A DNA stretch of 11,354 nucleotides, taken from contig JAQBQL010000117.1 in the NCBI GenBank assembly GCA_028287035.1, forward strand, positions 1 through 11,354, given 5' to 3'. This document shows, piece after piece, positions 1-9,913 of the stretch. Position numbers and translations under genes: made by a program. Below the pieces are notes generated by a model. It was not told where the DNA came from. It searched no databases and was given only the letters and a program-made list of their open reading frames with translations. Within the stretch, counting starts at the first letter, position 1; every line of letters begins with the position of its first letter. The stretch is from Labilithrix sp. (GTDB lineage: Bacteria > Myxococcota > Polyangia > Polyangiales > Polyangiaceae).

Positions 1-1141
1 ACGGCGCGACGTCGGGAACGGGCGCCGCCTTGGGCACGACCACGTCCGGCGTCCCGCGGGCGAGCGCGCTCGCCGCGAGCGAGGCAGGAGTCTGGCTCGG
101 CGGCCGCGGCGGCTTGCTGGCCGGCCCGGTGCGCGCCGGGAAGGCGACGACCGGCTCGCCCTTCCAGTCCTTCCACGTCAGCGTGGCGAGCGGCGCGCGC
201 GGGGGTTTGCCGCTGAACTCCACGTCGAAGACCGCCAGGTTCACGAGCTTGCCCATCTTCGCCGTGGCGATGTGCGCCTCGACGTAGCGGAGCTGCGCGC
301 GCAGGACGTCGGCCGCCTGCTCCTCGGTCGTGCCCTCCGGCACCGCGAAGCCATACTCGCGGTACGTGAGCGGCGACGCATCGTTCGGGTTCTGCTCCCG
401 CGCCGACACGAGCTTCGTCGGCGGAAGGCCCGGGATGGCCGATCCGATCGCCGGCGGCTCGGCGCGGTCGGCGGGCCGTTCGGGCTCGGCGTGCGGGCCG
501 GCGTTGAACGTCATGGTGGGAGGCCTCGAGCTCCCGGTGGTCGTCGGAGCTCCCGGCCTAGGCGCGGCGGAGACGCTCTTCCCGCCGCCGCTGCTCACGT
601 TGCCCGCGCCGTCCGACGAAGACGACGACGCCGGAGCATTCGCGCCGCCGGCGAGGTTCGGCAGCGTCGGCTCGGCCGGCGCGGACGTGAGCGCCGACGA
701 CGAGAGCGTCGAGAGCGACGCGGGCGGCGCGCTCCGGCGCGCCTTCGTCAGATCGAGCGGCGAGGACGAGGACGCGTCGCCGGGCGGCGGCACGCTCTTG
801 CTCAGCGCGCCCGTCACGCCCGGCACGTGGGGCGCGATCGCGGGCGGAGCCACCGATCCGCTGGCTCCTGCCTTCGCGGCGCCCGCGGCCTTCGGCCTCT
901 CGGTCGGCGGCGTCAGGGGCATGTCGTCGGCGGCGCGCTTGACGACGAACCGTACGCGCGCGAGCGGGTCGACGGCGCGGTAGCCCTCCTCGAGGAGCTC
1001 GATCGAGAAGCCGCTCATCGGGCCCTCTTCCCCGCGGTGAGCGCGCGCGGCCTGGAGGGCGCGCTGCCACGACTCGGCGTCCACGCAGAACTTCTGCGTG
1101 TCCGTCTTGCCGAGCGACGAGACTTCGACGAGCCAGCGCAT
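1..1141 (-). CDS. Unrecognised two-domain protein with low-complexity linker (C-terminus beyond window)
   Basis: The reading frame is open from an ATG at 1141 to the left edge, giving 380 codons without a stop, so the protein is truncated only by the window. Residues 1-70 look like a compact domain, starting MRWLVEVSSLGKTD and containing SFSIELLEEGYRAVDP-like sequence (the exact text is GFSIELLEEGYRAVDP). Residues 75-255 are Ala/Pro/Ser-rich with runs of serine and are probably disordered. Residues 257-335 form a second compact segment with REYGFAVPEG, an amphipathic stretch near 272-295, and LATLTWKDWKGEPVVAFP. The remaining residues are again Pro/Ala-rich. No signal peptide or membrane segment is visible, so it is probably cytoplasmic. 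The start is supported by the conserved-looking N-terminus directly after it; only a weak purine stretch (GGGCGAGAA) precedes it. The gene lies 82 bases downstream of the LolC-type permease on the same strand and may be co-transcribed with it. I do not recognise a family and assign no function. Confidence 0.82.
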   Translation of the reverse strand, partial: MRWLVEVSSLGKTDTQKFCVDAESWQRALQAARAHRGEEGPMSGFSIELLEEGYRAVDPLARVRFVVKRAADDMPLTPPTERPKAAGAAKAGASGSVAPPAIAPHVPGVTGALSKSVPPPGDASSSSPLDLTKARRSAPPASLSTLSSSALTSAPAEPTLPNLAGGANAPASSSSSDGAGNVSSGGGKSVSAAPRPGAPTTTGSSRPPTMTFNAGPHAEPERPADRAEPPAIGSAIPGLPPTKLVSAREQNPNDASPLTYREYGFAVPEGTTEEQAADVLRAQLRYVEAHIATAKMGKLVNLAVFDVEFSGKPPRAPLATLTWKDWKGEPVVAFPARTGPASKPPRPPSQTPASLAASALARGTPDVVVPKAAPVPDVAP

Positions 1142-1183
1142 TTCTCGCCCGGAAACGTACCATCACCCGCGGGCCCGATGGGA

Positions 1184-1198
1184 CGGCGTTTTTCGCCG
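1184..1198. other. Short perfect stem-loop between permease and downstream gene
   Basis: CGGCG at 1184-1188 and CGCCG at 1194-1198 form a 5-bp perfect stem around a five-base T loop (A loop when read on the minus strand). It lies 26 bases beyond the permease stop in the 82-base gap before the unrecognised gene. No T-run follows the stem in the minus direction, so it does not meet the criteria for an intrinsic terminator. In DNA this GC-rich a 5-bp stem can arise by chance; at most it is an mRNA processing or pausing element. Confidence 0.25.
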
Positions 1199-1223
1199 GC
1201 GCGTCGCTTCCGCAGCGCGGCCG

Positions 1224-2951
1224 CTACTCGGCGCGCAGACCGTCCGAAGGACGGAGCCGCGCCGCATAGAGCGCCGGGAAGATCGTGGCAACGAGGCAGA
1301 TCAGGATGGCGACGAGCCCGGTGATGATGAACTCGGTCGGTCGCACGTTCACGGGCAGCTTCGAGATGAAGTAGACCTTCGGATCCAGCGGGAACCCGTA
1401 CGAGGCGAGCGCCTTGCACCCGACCCAGCCGACCACGAGGCCAACGCCGGTGCCGACCACGCCGATGATGCCGCCCTGGTAGAGGAACACGCGGAGGATC
1501 GCGTCGTCGCTCGCGCCGATCGCCTTGAGGAGCGCGATCTCCTTCTTCTTGTCGAGCACGACCATGATCAGCGTGGCGATCACCGTGAACGCGGCGACCA
1601 CGATGATGAGCGTGAGCACGACGCTCATCGCGACCTGCTGGATGAGGAGCGCAGTGAAGAGGCCGTGATTGAGCTCGCGCCAGTCCATCGTGTGGTAGAC
1701 GCCGTTCGCGAGGACGACGTCGACCTGCTTGGCGATGTCCGCGGCGCGCTCGATGTCGTCGACCTTCGCCTCGACGCCGGTGACGCTGTCGCCCTGCTCG
1801 TAGAAGGCCTGCGCCTCGTAGAGGTCGGTGTAGACGAGCTTCGAGTCGTACTGGTCGAAGCCCGCCTCGAAGATGGCGATGATGCGGAACTGCTTGGCGA
1901 TCGGCGGGCGCGCCCCGCTGCCGCCGAACGTCATGCCGATCTGGGGCGAGGTGATCTGGAGGCAGTCGCCGAGCTCGACGCCGAGGCGCTTGCCGAGCGA
2001 TTTGCCGATGACGACGCCGGGCAGCAGCTTGATCTGCTGCGGGCTGCGGCAGGGGTCGGGATCGATGTTCTCGGGGAGCACGTCCTCGTCGGGGAGCGCG
2101 CTCGCGAACCCGCCGGACGGGGTGACGTCCCCGGGAGCCATCAGCACGGGCGGCGCGGTGGCCGCCGGCGACGCGGGCCCTTCCTCGCCCGCGAGATCGG
2201 CGAGGAGGTCGTTCGTGCTGGTGCCGCCGGGCCTGGCGGGCGACGCCGCGGGATGCGTGTCCTCGGCGAGGTCCCGGGCCGCGCCGGTCGCGATGAGCGT
2301 CGCCATGTCGATGCCGCCGGCGTCGAGCTTCGCGTACCCGTTCTGCGTCGCCTCGTCCCTCGCCTTGTCCTCGGCGATCTGCTTCTCGATGGCATCGAGG
2401 AGACCGAGCTTGCCGCCATCGGGCGCCGCCGACGGCGAGCCGGTGGGCGCGGCGCTGGCCGGCCCGCCGGTGGTCGGCGAGAACGTCGGTCCGGAGTCGC
2501 GCGGGTTCGGCGGCGGCGACGCGCCGGGCTTGCGCATCCCCTCGAGGGAGCCGGCGATGATGTGGCGCGGCAGGTCGAGCACCTTCGGCATCTGCTCGGG
2601 GTCGACGCCCTTCAGCAGGACGCCGGTGGCGGTGCGGTCCCCGTGGGTGATCATCATCGGGTTGATGACGAACGGCGCGACCGCCACGACCCCGGGGATG
2701 CTCGCCACCTTCTTCTCGACGTCCCGGTAATCGCGGAAGTGGACCGCGTACTTGAGGACGATGACGTGGGCGTTCACCCCGAGCACCTTCTCGCGGAACT
2801 GGTCCTGGAAGCCGCCCGTGACGCTCATCACGATGGCGAGCGCCGCGACGCCGAGCGCCACGCCGGCCATCGCGAAGGCGGTGCCGACCGAGACGAAGGC
2901 GCGCTTCTTCGACCCGAGGTAGCGGAGCGCGATTTGGACGGGGTAGCCCAT
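1224..2951 (-). CDS. LolC/LolE-family lipoprotein-releasing ABC transporter permease with large periplasmic insertion
   Basis: This 575-residue inner-membrane permease belongs to the LolC/LolE (FtsX/MacB-like) family. With the ATPase LolD, such proteins pass outer-membrane lipoproteins to the periplasmic carrier LolA. A first membrane segment is at about 20-45, and three more are at about 440-467, 487-512 and 540-562. The C-terminal FtsX-type domain carries DKKKEIALLKAIGAS (467-481) and ends PALYAARLRPSDGLRAE, as expected. The periplasmic part begins VTGGFQDQFREKVLG (44-58). Family members are about 400 residues long; the excess is an insertion at about 140-308, rich in Pro, Ala, Gly and acidic residues. 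The segment TSPQIGMTFGGSGARPP (335-351) lies where LolC carries the LolA-contacting Hook, which suggests a LolC/LolF-type role. The ATG fits the usual N-terminus, but no clear Shine-Dalgarno sequence precedes it. No LolD lies next to it in this window. MacB-type efflux is a less likely alternative, because the architecture and Hook region follow LolC. Confidence 0.9.
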   Translation of the reverse strand: MGYPVQIALRYLGSKKRAFVSVGTAFAMAGVALGVAALAIVMSVTGGFQDQFREKVLGVNAHVIVLKYAVHFRDYRDVEKKVASIPGVVAVAPFVINPMMITHGDRTATGVLLKGVDPEQMPKVLDLPRHIIAGSLEGMRKPGASPPPNPRDSGPTFSPTTGGPASAAPTGSPSAAPDGGKLGLLDAIEKQIAEDKARDEATQNGYAKLDAGGIDMATLIATGAARDLAEDTHPAASPARPGGTSTNDLLADLAGEEGPASPAATAPPVLMAPGDVTPSGGFASALPDEDVLPENIDPDPCRSPQQIKLLPGVVIGKSLGKRLGVELGDCLQITSPQIGMTFGGSGARPPIAKQFRIIAIFEAGFDQYDSKLVYTDLYEAQAFYEQGDSVTGVEAKVDDIERAADIAKQVDVVLANGVYHTMDWRELNHGLFTALLIQQVAMSVVLTLIIVVAAFTVIATLIMVVLDKKKEIALLKAIGASDDAILRVFLYQGGIIGVVGTGVGLVVGWVGCKALASYGFPLDPKVYFISKLPVNVRPTEFIITGLVAILICLVATIFPALYAARLRPSDGLRAE

Positions 2952-2995
2952 ACGAAGCCGGTGCGGGGCTTTAGCACGGGGCTCTCACGCTTCGT
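2952..2995. repeat. Inverted repeat abutting the permease start codon
   Basis: ACGAAGC at 2952-2958 and GCTTCGT at 2989-2995 are perfect 7-base inverted copies separated by 30 bases. Inside them, GTGC (2961-2964) and GCAC (2973-2976) form a second, shorter pair. The inner end of one arm touches the permease ATG at 2951. In the mRNA this could fold over the initiation region; in DNA it could be an operator. There is no recognised consensus, and a 7-base arm is only moderately unlikely by chance. Confidence 0.35.
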
Positions 2996-3021
2996 TCCCG
3001 AATCCGGGCGAGGGGCGCACC

Positions 3022-3090
3022 ATGTCGGATGAGCGCGCTCCAGCGGCTCTCCGCAACGCGGGGCTTTCCGCCGGCGCGCAGAATCCGTAG
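3022..3090 (+). CDS. Possible 22-codon leader ORF upstream of PEGA kinase
   Basis: ATG at 3022 opens a 22-codon frame ending in TAG at 3088-3090; the peptide is [12 protein letters not shown] followed by [11 protein letters not shown] strong Shine-Dalgarno-like GAGGGG sits at 3010-3015, six bases before the ATG. By contrast, the kinase start 122 bases further on has no visible ribosome-binding site. The stop codon forms the left end of the TAGATCTA palindrome. Third positions are about three-quarters G or C, lower than in neighbouring genes, so codon use gives no support for coding. It could be a translated leader, a very small protein, or chance. No membrane segment or known motif is present. 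Confidence 0.25.
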   Translation: MSDERAPAALRNAGLSAGAQNP

Positions 3091-3212
3091 ATCTAGAGCT
3101 GCGGCCTCCACGTAGGTGGCCGTCCCTTGGACATGTCCGACTCCTCCAGCTGCGCCATTCACGTCATCGGCTGCGCGGTCATCGGCTCCCCCACGCGCGG
3201 CTCCGGCGTCCG

Positions 3213-4913
3213 ATGAACAAGTCTCCCTCGAACCAGGAGACCCTGGCCGCGGTCGAGCACGACGCCCTGGGGAGCGGCGCCGGGTCTGCCGCTCCGGCGG
3301 TCAGCGCGCCGCGCGCGACCGGCAGCCATCCGAGCCATCCGAAGACGCCGCGGGTCGACCCGTTCATCGGCCGCACGCTCGACGGCCGCTACCTCGTCGA
3401 GCAGCTCCTCGGCGAGGGCGGCATGGGCGTCGTCTACCTCGGTCGCCACAAGGTCATCGACAAGCGCGTCGCCATCAAGATCCTGCGCGGCGACATGGCC
3501 GCCGACGCGGAGATGGTCGAGCGCTTCCTGAACGAGGCGCGGGCCGCATCGAGCATCGGCAATCCGCACATCGTCGACATCTCCGACTTCGGCAACCTCG
3601 AGGACGGCTCGACCTACTTCGTCATGGAGTTCCTGGACGGGCAGGGGCTCGGCCGGCTCATGACCGACCTGACGGTCATCCCGGTGCCTCGTCTCCTCCA
3701 CATCGCGAAGCAGATCGCGCAGGGCCTCGCCGCGGCGCACGCGCGGGGCATCGTCCACCGCGATCTGAAGCCCGACAACGTGATGCTGATCCCGCGCGGG
3801 ACCGATCGCGACTTCGTGAAGGTGCTCGACTTCGGCATCGCGAAGGTCAACAGCGAATCGGGGCGGCTCACGCGCGCGGGCAGCGTCTTCGGAACGCCTC
3901 ACTACATGTCGCCGGAGCAGGCGGCGGGCGTGCCCGTGGACCATCGCACGGACATCTACTCGCTCGGCGTCATCCTCTACGAGATGGCGGCCGGCAAGGT
4001 GCCGTTCGACGCCGACAACTTCATGGGGATCCTGACCCAGCACATGTACAAGTCGCCGGCGCCGATCCGGGCGCTGATGCCGCTGCCGCAGGACGTGCCC
4101 CCCGGGCTCGACGCGATCGTGCTGAAGGCGCTCTCGAAGCGCGTCGAGCATCGCTACCAGTCGATGGACGAGGTCATCCACGATCTCACGCTCGTCGAGC
4201 ACGGGCAGGTCCCGGCGGCGGTGCAGGAGATGATGGGCCGTTCGGGCGGCTTCAACGTCCCGGCCGACTACTTCCGCAAGCTGCCGCCGGGCGGCCCGGC
4301 CATGCTGCCGGCGACGCCCTCGGCGCGCCCGCGCAACGTGATGCTCAAGGGCGCGATCGGCGGCGGCATCGTCCTCGTTCTCGGCGCGCTCGCGGTGGTG
4401 GGCTTCTACGGCGCGAGCAAGGCGGGACCCAAGGTCGATCGCGCGGCGGAGCCGGCGGCGACCGCGCCCGCCGTGACCGCGTCGAGCCCGACCACCGCAG
4501 CCGCCCCCGACCCCGCGGTTCGTCAGGTGCAGGTCGTGACGTTCCCGACCGACGCCACGGTGTTCGTCGGGTCGAAGAGCTACGGCGCTGCGCCGGTCAC
4601 CATCGGCGTGCCCGCGAACGAGCCCGTCACGGTGCGCATCGAGCACGCCGGATACGTCACGAAGGAGAAGGTCCTCGCCGGCGACAAGGCGCGCGAGGAC
4701 GTGACCCTCGAGCGTACGGCGGCACCCGGAAAGGCGGGCACCAAGGCGGTCCCGCCCTCTCTCCCGACCAGCCCCGTCGGCACCGCCGCCCCCACCGCCA
4801 AGAGCACCGCGTCGCCGACGCCCGCTGCGCCGACCGGCAAGCCCGCCTCGAACGCGAACGTGCCGTGCGATCCGCCGAAGTTCCGCGATCCGTTCGACGG
4901 CCGCTGCCGCTGA
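3213..4913 (+). CDS. Transmembrane Hanks-type Ser/Thr protein kinase with C-terminal PEGA domain
   Basis: This 566-residue receptor-type kinase phosphorylates Ser/Thr on unknown targets. The kinase domain covers about 60-325 and has all key elements: glycine loop GEGGMGVVY (67-75), VAIK lysine K89, helix-C glutamate E108, catalytic loop HRDLKPDN (182-189, base D184), DFG (206-208), [10 protein letters not shown] (227-236) and D247. It should therefore be active. Residues 1-55 are a flexible head. A Pro/Ala-rich juxtamembrane stretch leads to one membrane segment at about 378-400, so the kinase is cytoplasmic. Outside the membrane, a linker precedes a PEGA domain (about 438-502, with [19 protein letters not shown]), a fold linked to envelope or polysaccharide binding. 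The tail has two cysteines, C552 and C565, that could form a disulfide. The ATG at 3213 is the only ATG, GTG or TTG in frame after an upstream TGA at 3030, but it lacks a Shine-Dalgarno sequence. The gene converges with the lipoprotein gene, 9 bases away. Confidence 0.95.
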   Translation: MNKSPSNQETLAAVEHDALGSGAGSAAPAVSAPRATGSHPSHPKTPRVDPFIGRTLDGRYLVEQLLGEGGMGVVYLGRHKVIDKRVAIKILRGDMAADAEMVERFLNEARAASSIGNPHIVDISDFGNLEDGSTYFVMEFLDGQGLGRLMTDLTVIPVPRLLHIAKQIAQGLAAAHARGIVHRDLKPDNVMLIPRGTDRDFVKVLDFGIAKVNSESGRLTRAGSVFGTPHYMSPEQAAGVPVDHRTDIYSLGVILYEMAAGKVPFDADNFMGILTQHMYKSPAPIRALMPLPQDVPPGLDAIVLKALSKRVEHRYQSMDEVIHDLTLVEHGQVPAAVQEMMGRSGGFNVPADYFRKLPPGGPAMLPATPSARPRNVMLKGAIGGGIVLVLGALAVVGFYGASKAGPKVDRAAEPAATAPAVTASSPTTAAAPDPAVRQVQVVTFPTDATVFVGSKSYGAAPVTIGVPANEPVTVRIEHAGYVTKEKVLAGDKAREDVTLERTAAPGKAGTKAVPPSLPTSPVGTAAPTAKSTASPTPAAPTGKPASNANVPCDPPKFRDPFDGRCR

Positions 4914-4922
4914 CGTCGCGCG

Positions 4923-6989
4923 CTACTGCGTGAACGTCGTGCCATTCCAGGTGTAGCGCGCGCCGCTGACGCCGCTCCAGGGCAGGAGCAGCGGCTCGAT
5001 CGCGCCGCCCGGCCGGTCCTGGGGCCACGGGTACGAGGCCTTCGTCCAGCCGCGCGCCACGCCGGGCCGGACGTCGACGTCGAAGCCCTTGCCGCTCCGC
5101 GCCGGCACGAGCTGCACGGAGCCCTGCACGCGTTTGCCGGCGAGCTCACGTCCCGTCTCGATCGCGAAGACGCGCGAGATCGCGCCGCCCTTCACCTGGC
5201 AGATGAAGAGGCTCTCGACGGCGACGGTCTCGTTCGCCGGCGTCGTGACCCGGCGCACTCCGCGGACCACGAGCTCGGCGGCGCCGTCCCCCGTCACGTC
5301 ACGCGCGGTGAGCTCGTGGATGTCCTTGTCGTCGGTGAACTGGGTGAGCGTGAGCCGCGCGTAGCCGGTCCCGCCCTTGAAGCCAGGGCCGAGCACGACG
5401 ATGTCGCGGCCCACCAGCGCCACGCGCTCGGGTCGCGGGTCGCCGTCGACGTGGACCTCGATGTCGAAGCGCGGCCTGGTCCCCGGCGCGACGCCCTGAT
5501 CCTTCAGGTAGAGATCCATCACCTGCCGGGAGAGGTCGCTGCTCGCGCCGACCGGCGCGAACGGGAGCTCGCGCGTGCTCGCCGGCGCTGCAGCGGTGCT
5601 CGGCGCGACACCGGCGGCGGCGGCCTGCGCGACCTCACCGCTCTTCACGAAGCGTCCCTTCTCGAGGCGGAACGTGCGCGACCTCACGGCGCCCCAGGGA
5701 AGGAGGATCCCCTCCTCGCCGAGCGCGGGTTCCTTGAAGGTGCTCGCGTCCCAGCCCTGCGCCGGCTCGACGCTGACCTCGATCTCCTTGCCCGAGACGC
5801 GCACCGCGTTGGCGACGCGGCGGCGCGTCGACGGCTCGCTGACGCTGATCTCCTGCGTGAAGAGGGTGACGGGCTCGTCGCCCGAGGCCACCGTCCACAC
5901 CTCGAGCAGCTCGCGCGTCACGCCGGCCTGGGCGCTGCGCCGGCGGACGATCATGTCGTCCTTGCCGCGACCCGTGAGATCGCGCGTCTCGAACGAGGCG
6001 AGCTCCCCCGCGACCTCGCGCCAGAAGAACTGCTTGCCGCCGCGGTAGCCGGGACCACAGATCGTGAAGAAGGAGCCGAAGACGCTGATGCGCTCCTTGC
6101 GCTCGTCGCCCGCGACGTCGGCGAACACGTCGATGCGCGGCGCGGTGCCGGCGAGGTTCTTCGGCCCGAGCAGCCCGTCGACCACCGCCTGCTCGGCGGC
6201 GCCGGGGAGGGCCTGGAGCTCGGAAGGACGCTCCGCGCTGCCCGGGCCCGTGGCGAGGACGGCGGCGGTGCGCGTCCCGTCGCCGTCGAGGTAGCGGAAG
6301 GCGCCGCGCAGGCCGACCCGCATGATCCGCGCCTCGGGGAACGCCGACCACGGAACGACCGCCTCGAAGGCGACGCCGTTCTTCGTGTCGGCCTCGACGA
6401 GCTTCGCGCCGGCCACGTCCTGGCCACGCGACGGCCCCGCCGCCCAGCGCACCGCGCCGCCGCTCTCGCCGGGCTTGCCGGGGAAGAAGGCGATCTCGTA
6501 GGGCGCGAGGCCTCCGCGGCCCGACGGGAACGCGAGCGACATGACCACGTGGTCGTCACCGGCGCCATGCGCGGCGCTCCGCGCGAGCGACCGGTCGGTG
6601 ATCTCGACCCCCACGTAGAGCTTGCCGTCGTCGGCCTGGAGCGCGACGCCGAGGGCGAGGCCGTCGGTCTTGCCGGAGAGCGCCTGCTGCGCGGGGTGGC
6701 GCGCCGGCCACTCCTTGAGGAGGCCGTCGAGCTTCACGGGCGCCTGATGATCGACGTCGTCGATGTGGAAGGCGCTCTGCAGCGCGAGCTCGACGCCGGT
6801 CGCGCCCTCCTCGCGGTTTCCGGCGCCGCCGAGCGCCGCAAGCCCACCCTGCGCCGCTGCCGCCTCGCCGATCGAGTCACGTGGCGCGCTGCCCGGCCCG
6901 CGCGCCTCGTCGTGCTCGGGTGCCCGCGGAGCCGCGCCACCGCCGCACGCTGCGAGCGCGGCGGCAAGAATGCAAACTACATGTTTCAT
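4923..6989 (-). CDS. Lipoprotein with CBM9/DOMON-like domain and two copies of a repeat domain
   Basis: This 688-residue protein opens with a lipoprotein signal: MKH, a hydrophobic run, then lipobox LAAC with acylated C15, followed by a Gly/Ala/Pro spacer. Residues about 82-265 resemble a CBM9/DOMON-like beta-sandwich: VKLDGLLKEWP near the start, LYVGVEITDRSL (124-135), GVAFEAVVPWSAFPEARI (205-222) and a late DGDGTR. Such domains bind sugars or haem in other proteins; the ligand here is unknown. Residues 284-451 and 506-688 are two copies of one unit, sharing PRIDV/PRFDI, GPGYRGGK/GPGFKGGT, RDLTGRGKDDM/RDVTGDGAAEL and ILLPWGAV/LLLPWSGV. The RDxTGxG segments recall the Asp-rich calcium loops of FG-GAP/VCBS repeats, but I cannot confirm that family. 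The start lies 7 bases after the ATPase stop, with only a weak GAG in front, so translation is probably coupled. Its 3' end lies 9 bases from the convergent kinase gene. It is probably exposed in the periplasm or at the outer membrane. Confidence 0.88.
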   Translation of the reverse strand: MKHVVCILAAALAACGGGAAPRAPEHDEARGPGSAPRDSIGEAAAAQGGLAALGGAGNREEGATGVELALQSAFHIDDVDHQAPVKLDGLLKEWPARHPAQQALSGKTDGLALGVALQADDGKLYVGVEITDRSLARSAAHGAGDDHVVMSLAFPSGRGGLAPYEIAFFPGKPGESGGAVRWAAGPSRGQDVAGAKLVEADTKNGVAFEAVVPWSAFPEARIMRVGLRGAFRYLDGDGTRTAAVLATGPGSAERPSELQALPGAAEQAVVDGLLGPKNLAGTAPRIDVFADVAGDERKERISVFGSFFTICGPGYRGGKQFFWREVAGELASFETRDLTGRGKDDMIVRRRSAQAGVTRELLEVWTVASGDEPVTLFTQEISVSEPSTRRRVANAVRVSGKEIEVSVEPAQGWDASTFKEPALGEEGILLPWGAVRSRTFRLEKGRFVKSGEVAQAAAAGVAPSTAAAPASTRELPFAPVGASSDLSRQVMDLYLKDQGVAPGTRPRFDIEVHVDGDPRPERVALVGRDIVVLGPGFKGGTGYARLTLTQFTDDKDIHELTARDVTGDGAAELVVRGVRRVTTPANETVAVESLFICQVKGGAISRVFAIETGRELAGKRVQGSVQLVPARSGKGFDVDVRPGVARGWTKASYPWPQDRPGGAIEPLLLPWSGVSGARYTWNGTTFTQ

Positions 6990-6996
6990 GAAGAGC

Positions 6997-9837
<2,841 letters not shown>

Positions 9838-9913
9838 CGGCGGCTTCTCTTCCGTTCCCACGGGGGGCCGGAGCCTACTACGGCGAAGGCCAAGGGGGTG
9901 ATAGGATCGCGGT
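9838..9913. promoter_or_regulatory. Compact divergent promoter region between ATPase and second kinase
   Basis: Only 76 bases separate the preferred ATPase start (GTG 9837) from the preferred kinase start (GTG 9914), or 52 if the ATPase begins at 9861. Both promoters must lie here or inside the opposite gene's 5' end, so the two units may share control. The kinase side has AGGA at 9903-9906, seven bases before its GTG, as ribosome-binding site. The ATPase side has GAGAAG six bases before its GTG. No convincing -35/-10 pair or operator palindrome could be recognised. Confidence 0.5.

Larger units (their letters stand above)
2952..3212. promoter_or_regulatory. Divergent intergenic region between permease and PEGA kinase
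   Basis: These 261 bases separate two genes that start away from each other, so promoters for both should lie here. I found no convincing -35/-10 pair and no -24/-12 sigma-54 box. Three short symmetric sites cluster in 51 bases on the kinase side: TAGATCTA (3088-3095), CCAC-GTAG-GTGG (3108-3119) and the perfect 10-mer GGACATGTCC (3129-3138). They are candidate binding sites only. AT content is locally higher around 3081-3098 than in the coding DNA. A possible short leader ORF lies at 3022-3090. The assignment as regulatory rests on gene orientation. Confidence 0.55.

Noticed and set aside
1166..1176. Overlapping palindromes CCCGCGGG and GGGCCC upstream of the unrecognised gene
   Set aside because: Pure G/C palindromes of this length are expected by chance in DNA of this composition.
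1098..3032. A 644-codon open frame on the plus strand opposite the permease
   Set aside because: It is composed of charged low-complexity residues with no motifs, lies opposite a clear LolC-type gene, and follows from the extreme GC content.
2971..3162. A 63-codon minus-strand frame in the divergent intergenic region
   Set aside because: It has no ribosome-binding site and no recognisable motif, and it covers the space where both promoters should be.
4900..4930. A bidirectional terminator between the convergent kinase and lipoprotein genes
   Set aside because: The gap is only 9 bases, and no hairpin with a T-run could be found in or around it.
9902..9907. TAGGAT as a possible -10 box, making the second kinase mRNA leaderless from GTG 9914
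   Set aside because: It matches the -10 consensus at only four of six positions and has no -35 partner. The overlapping AGGA is better explained as a ribosome-binding site.
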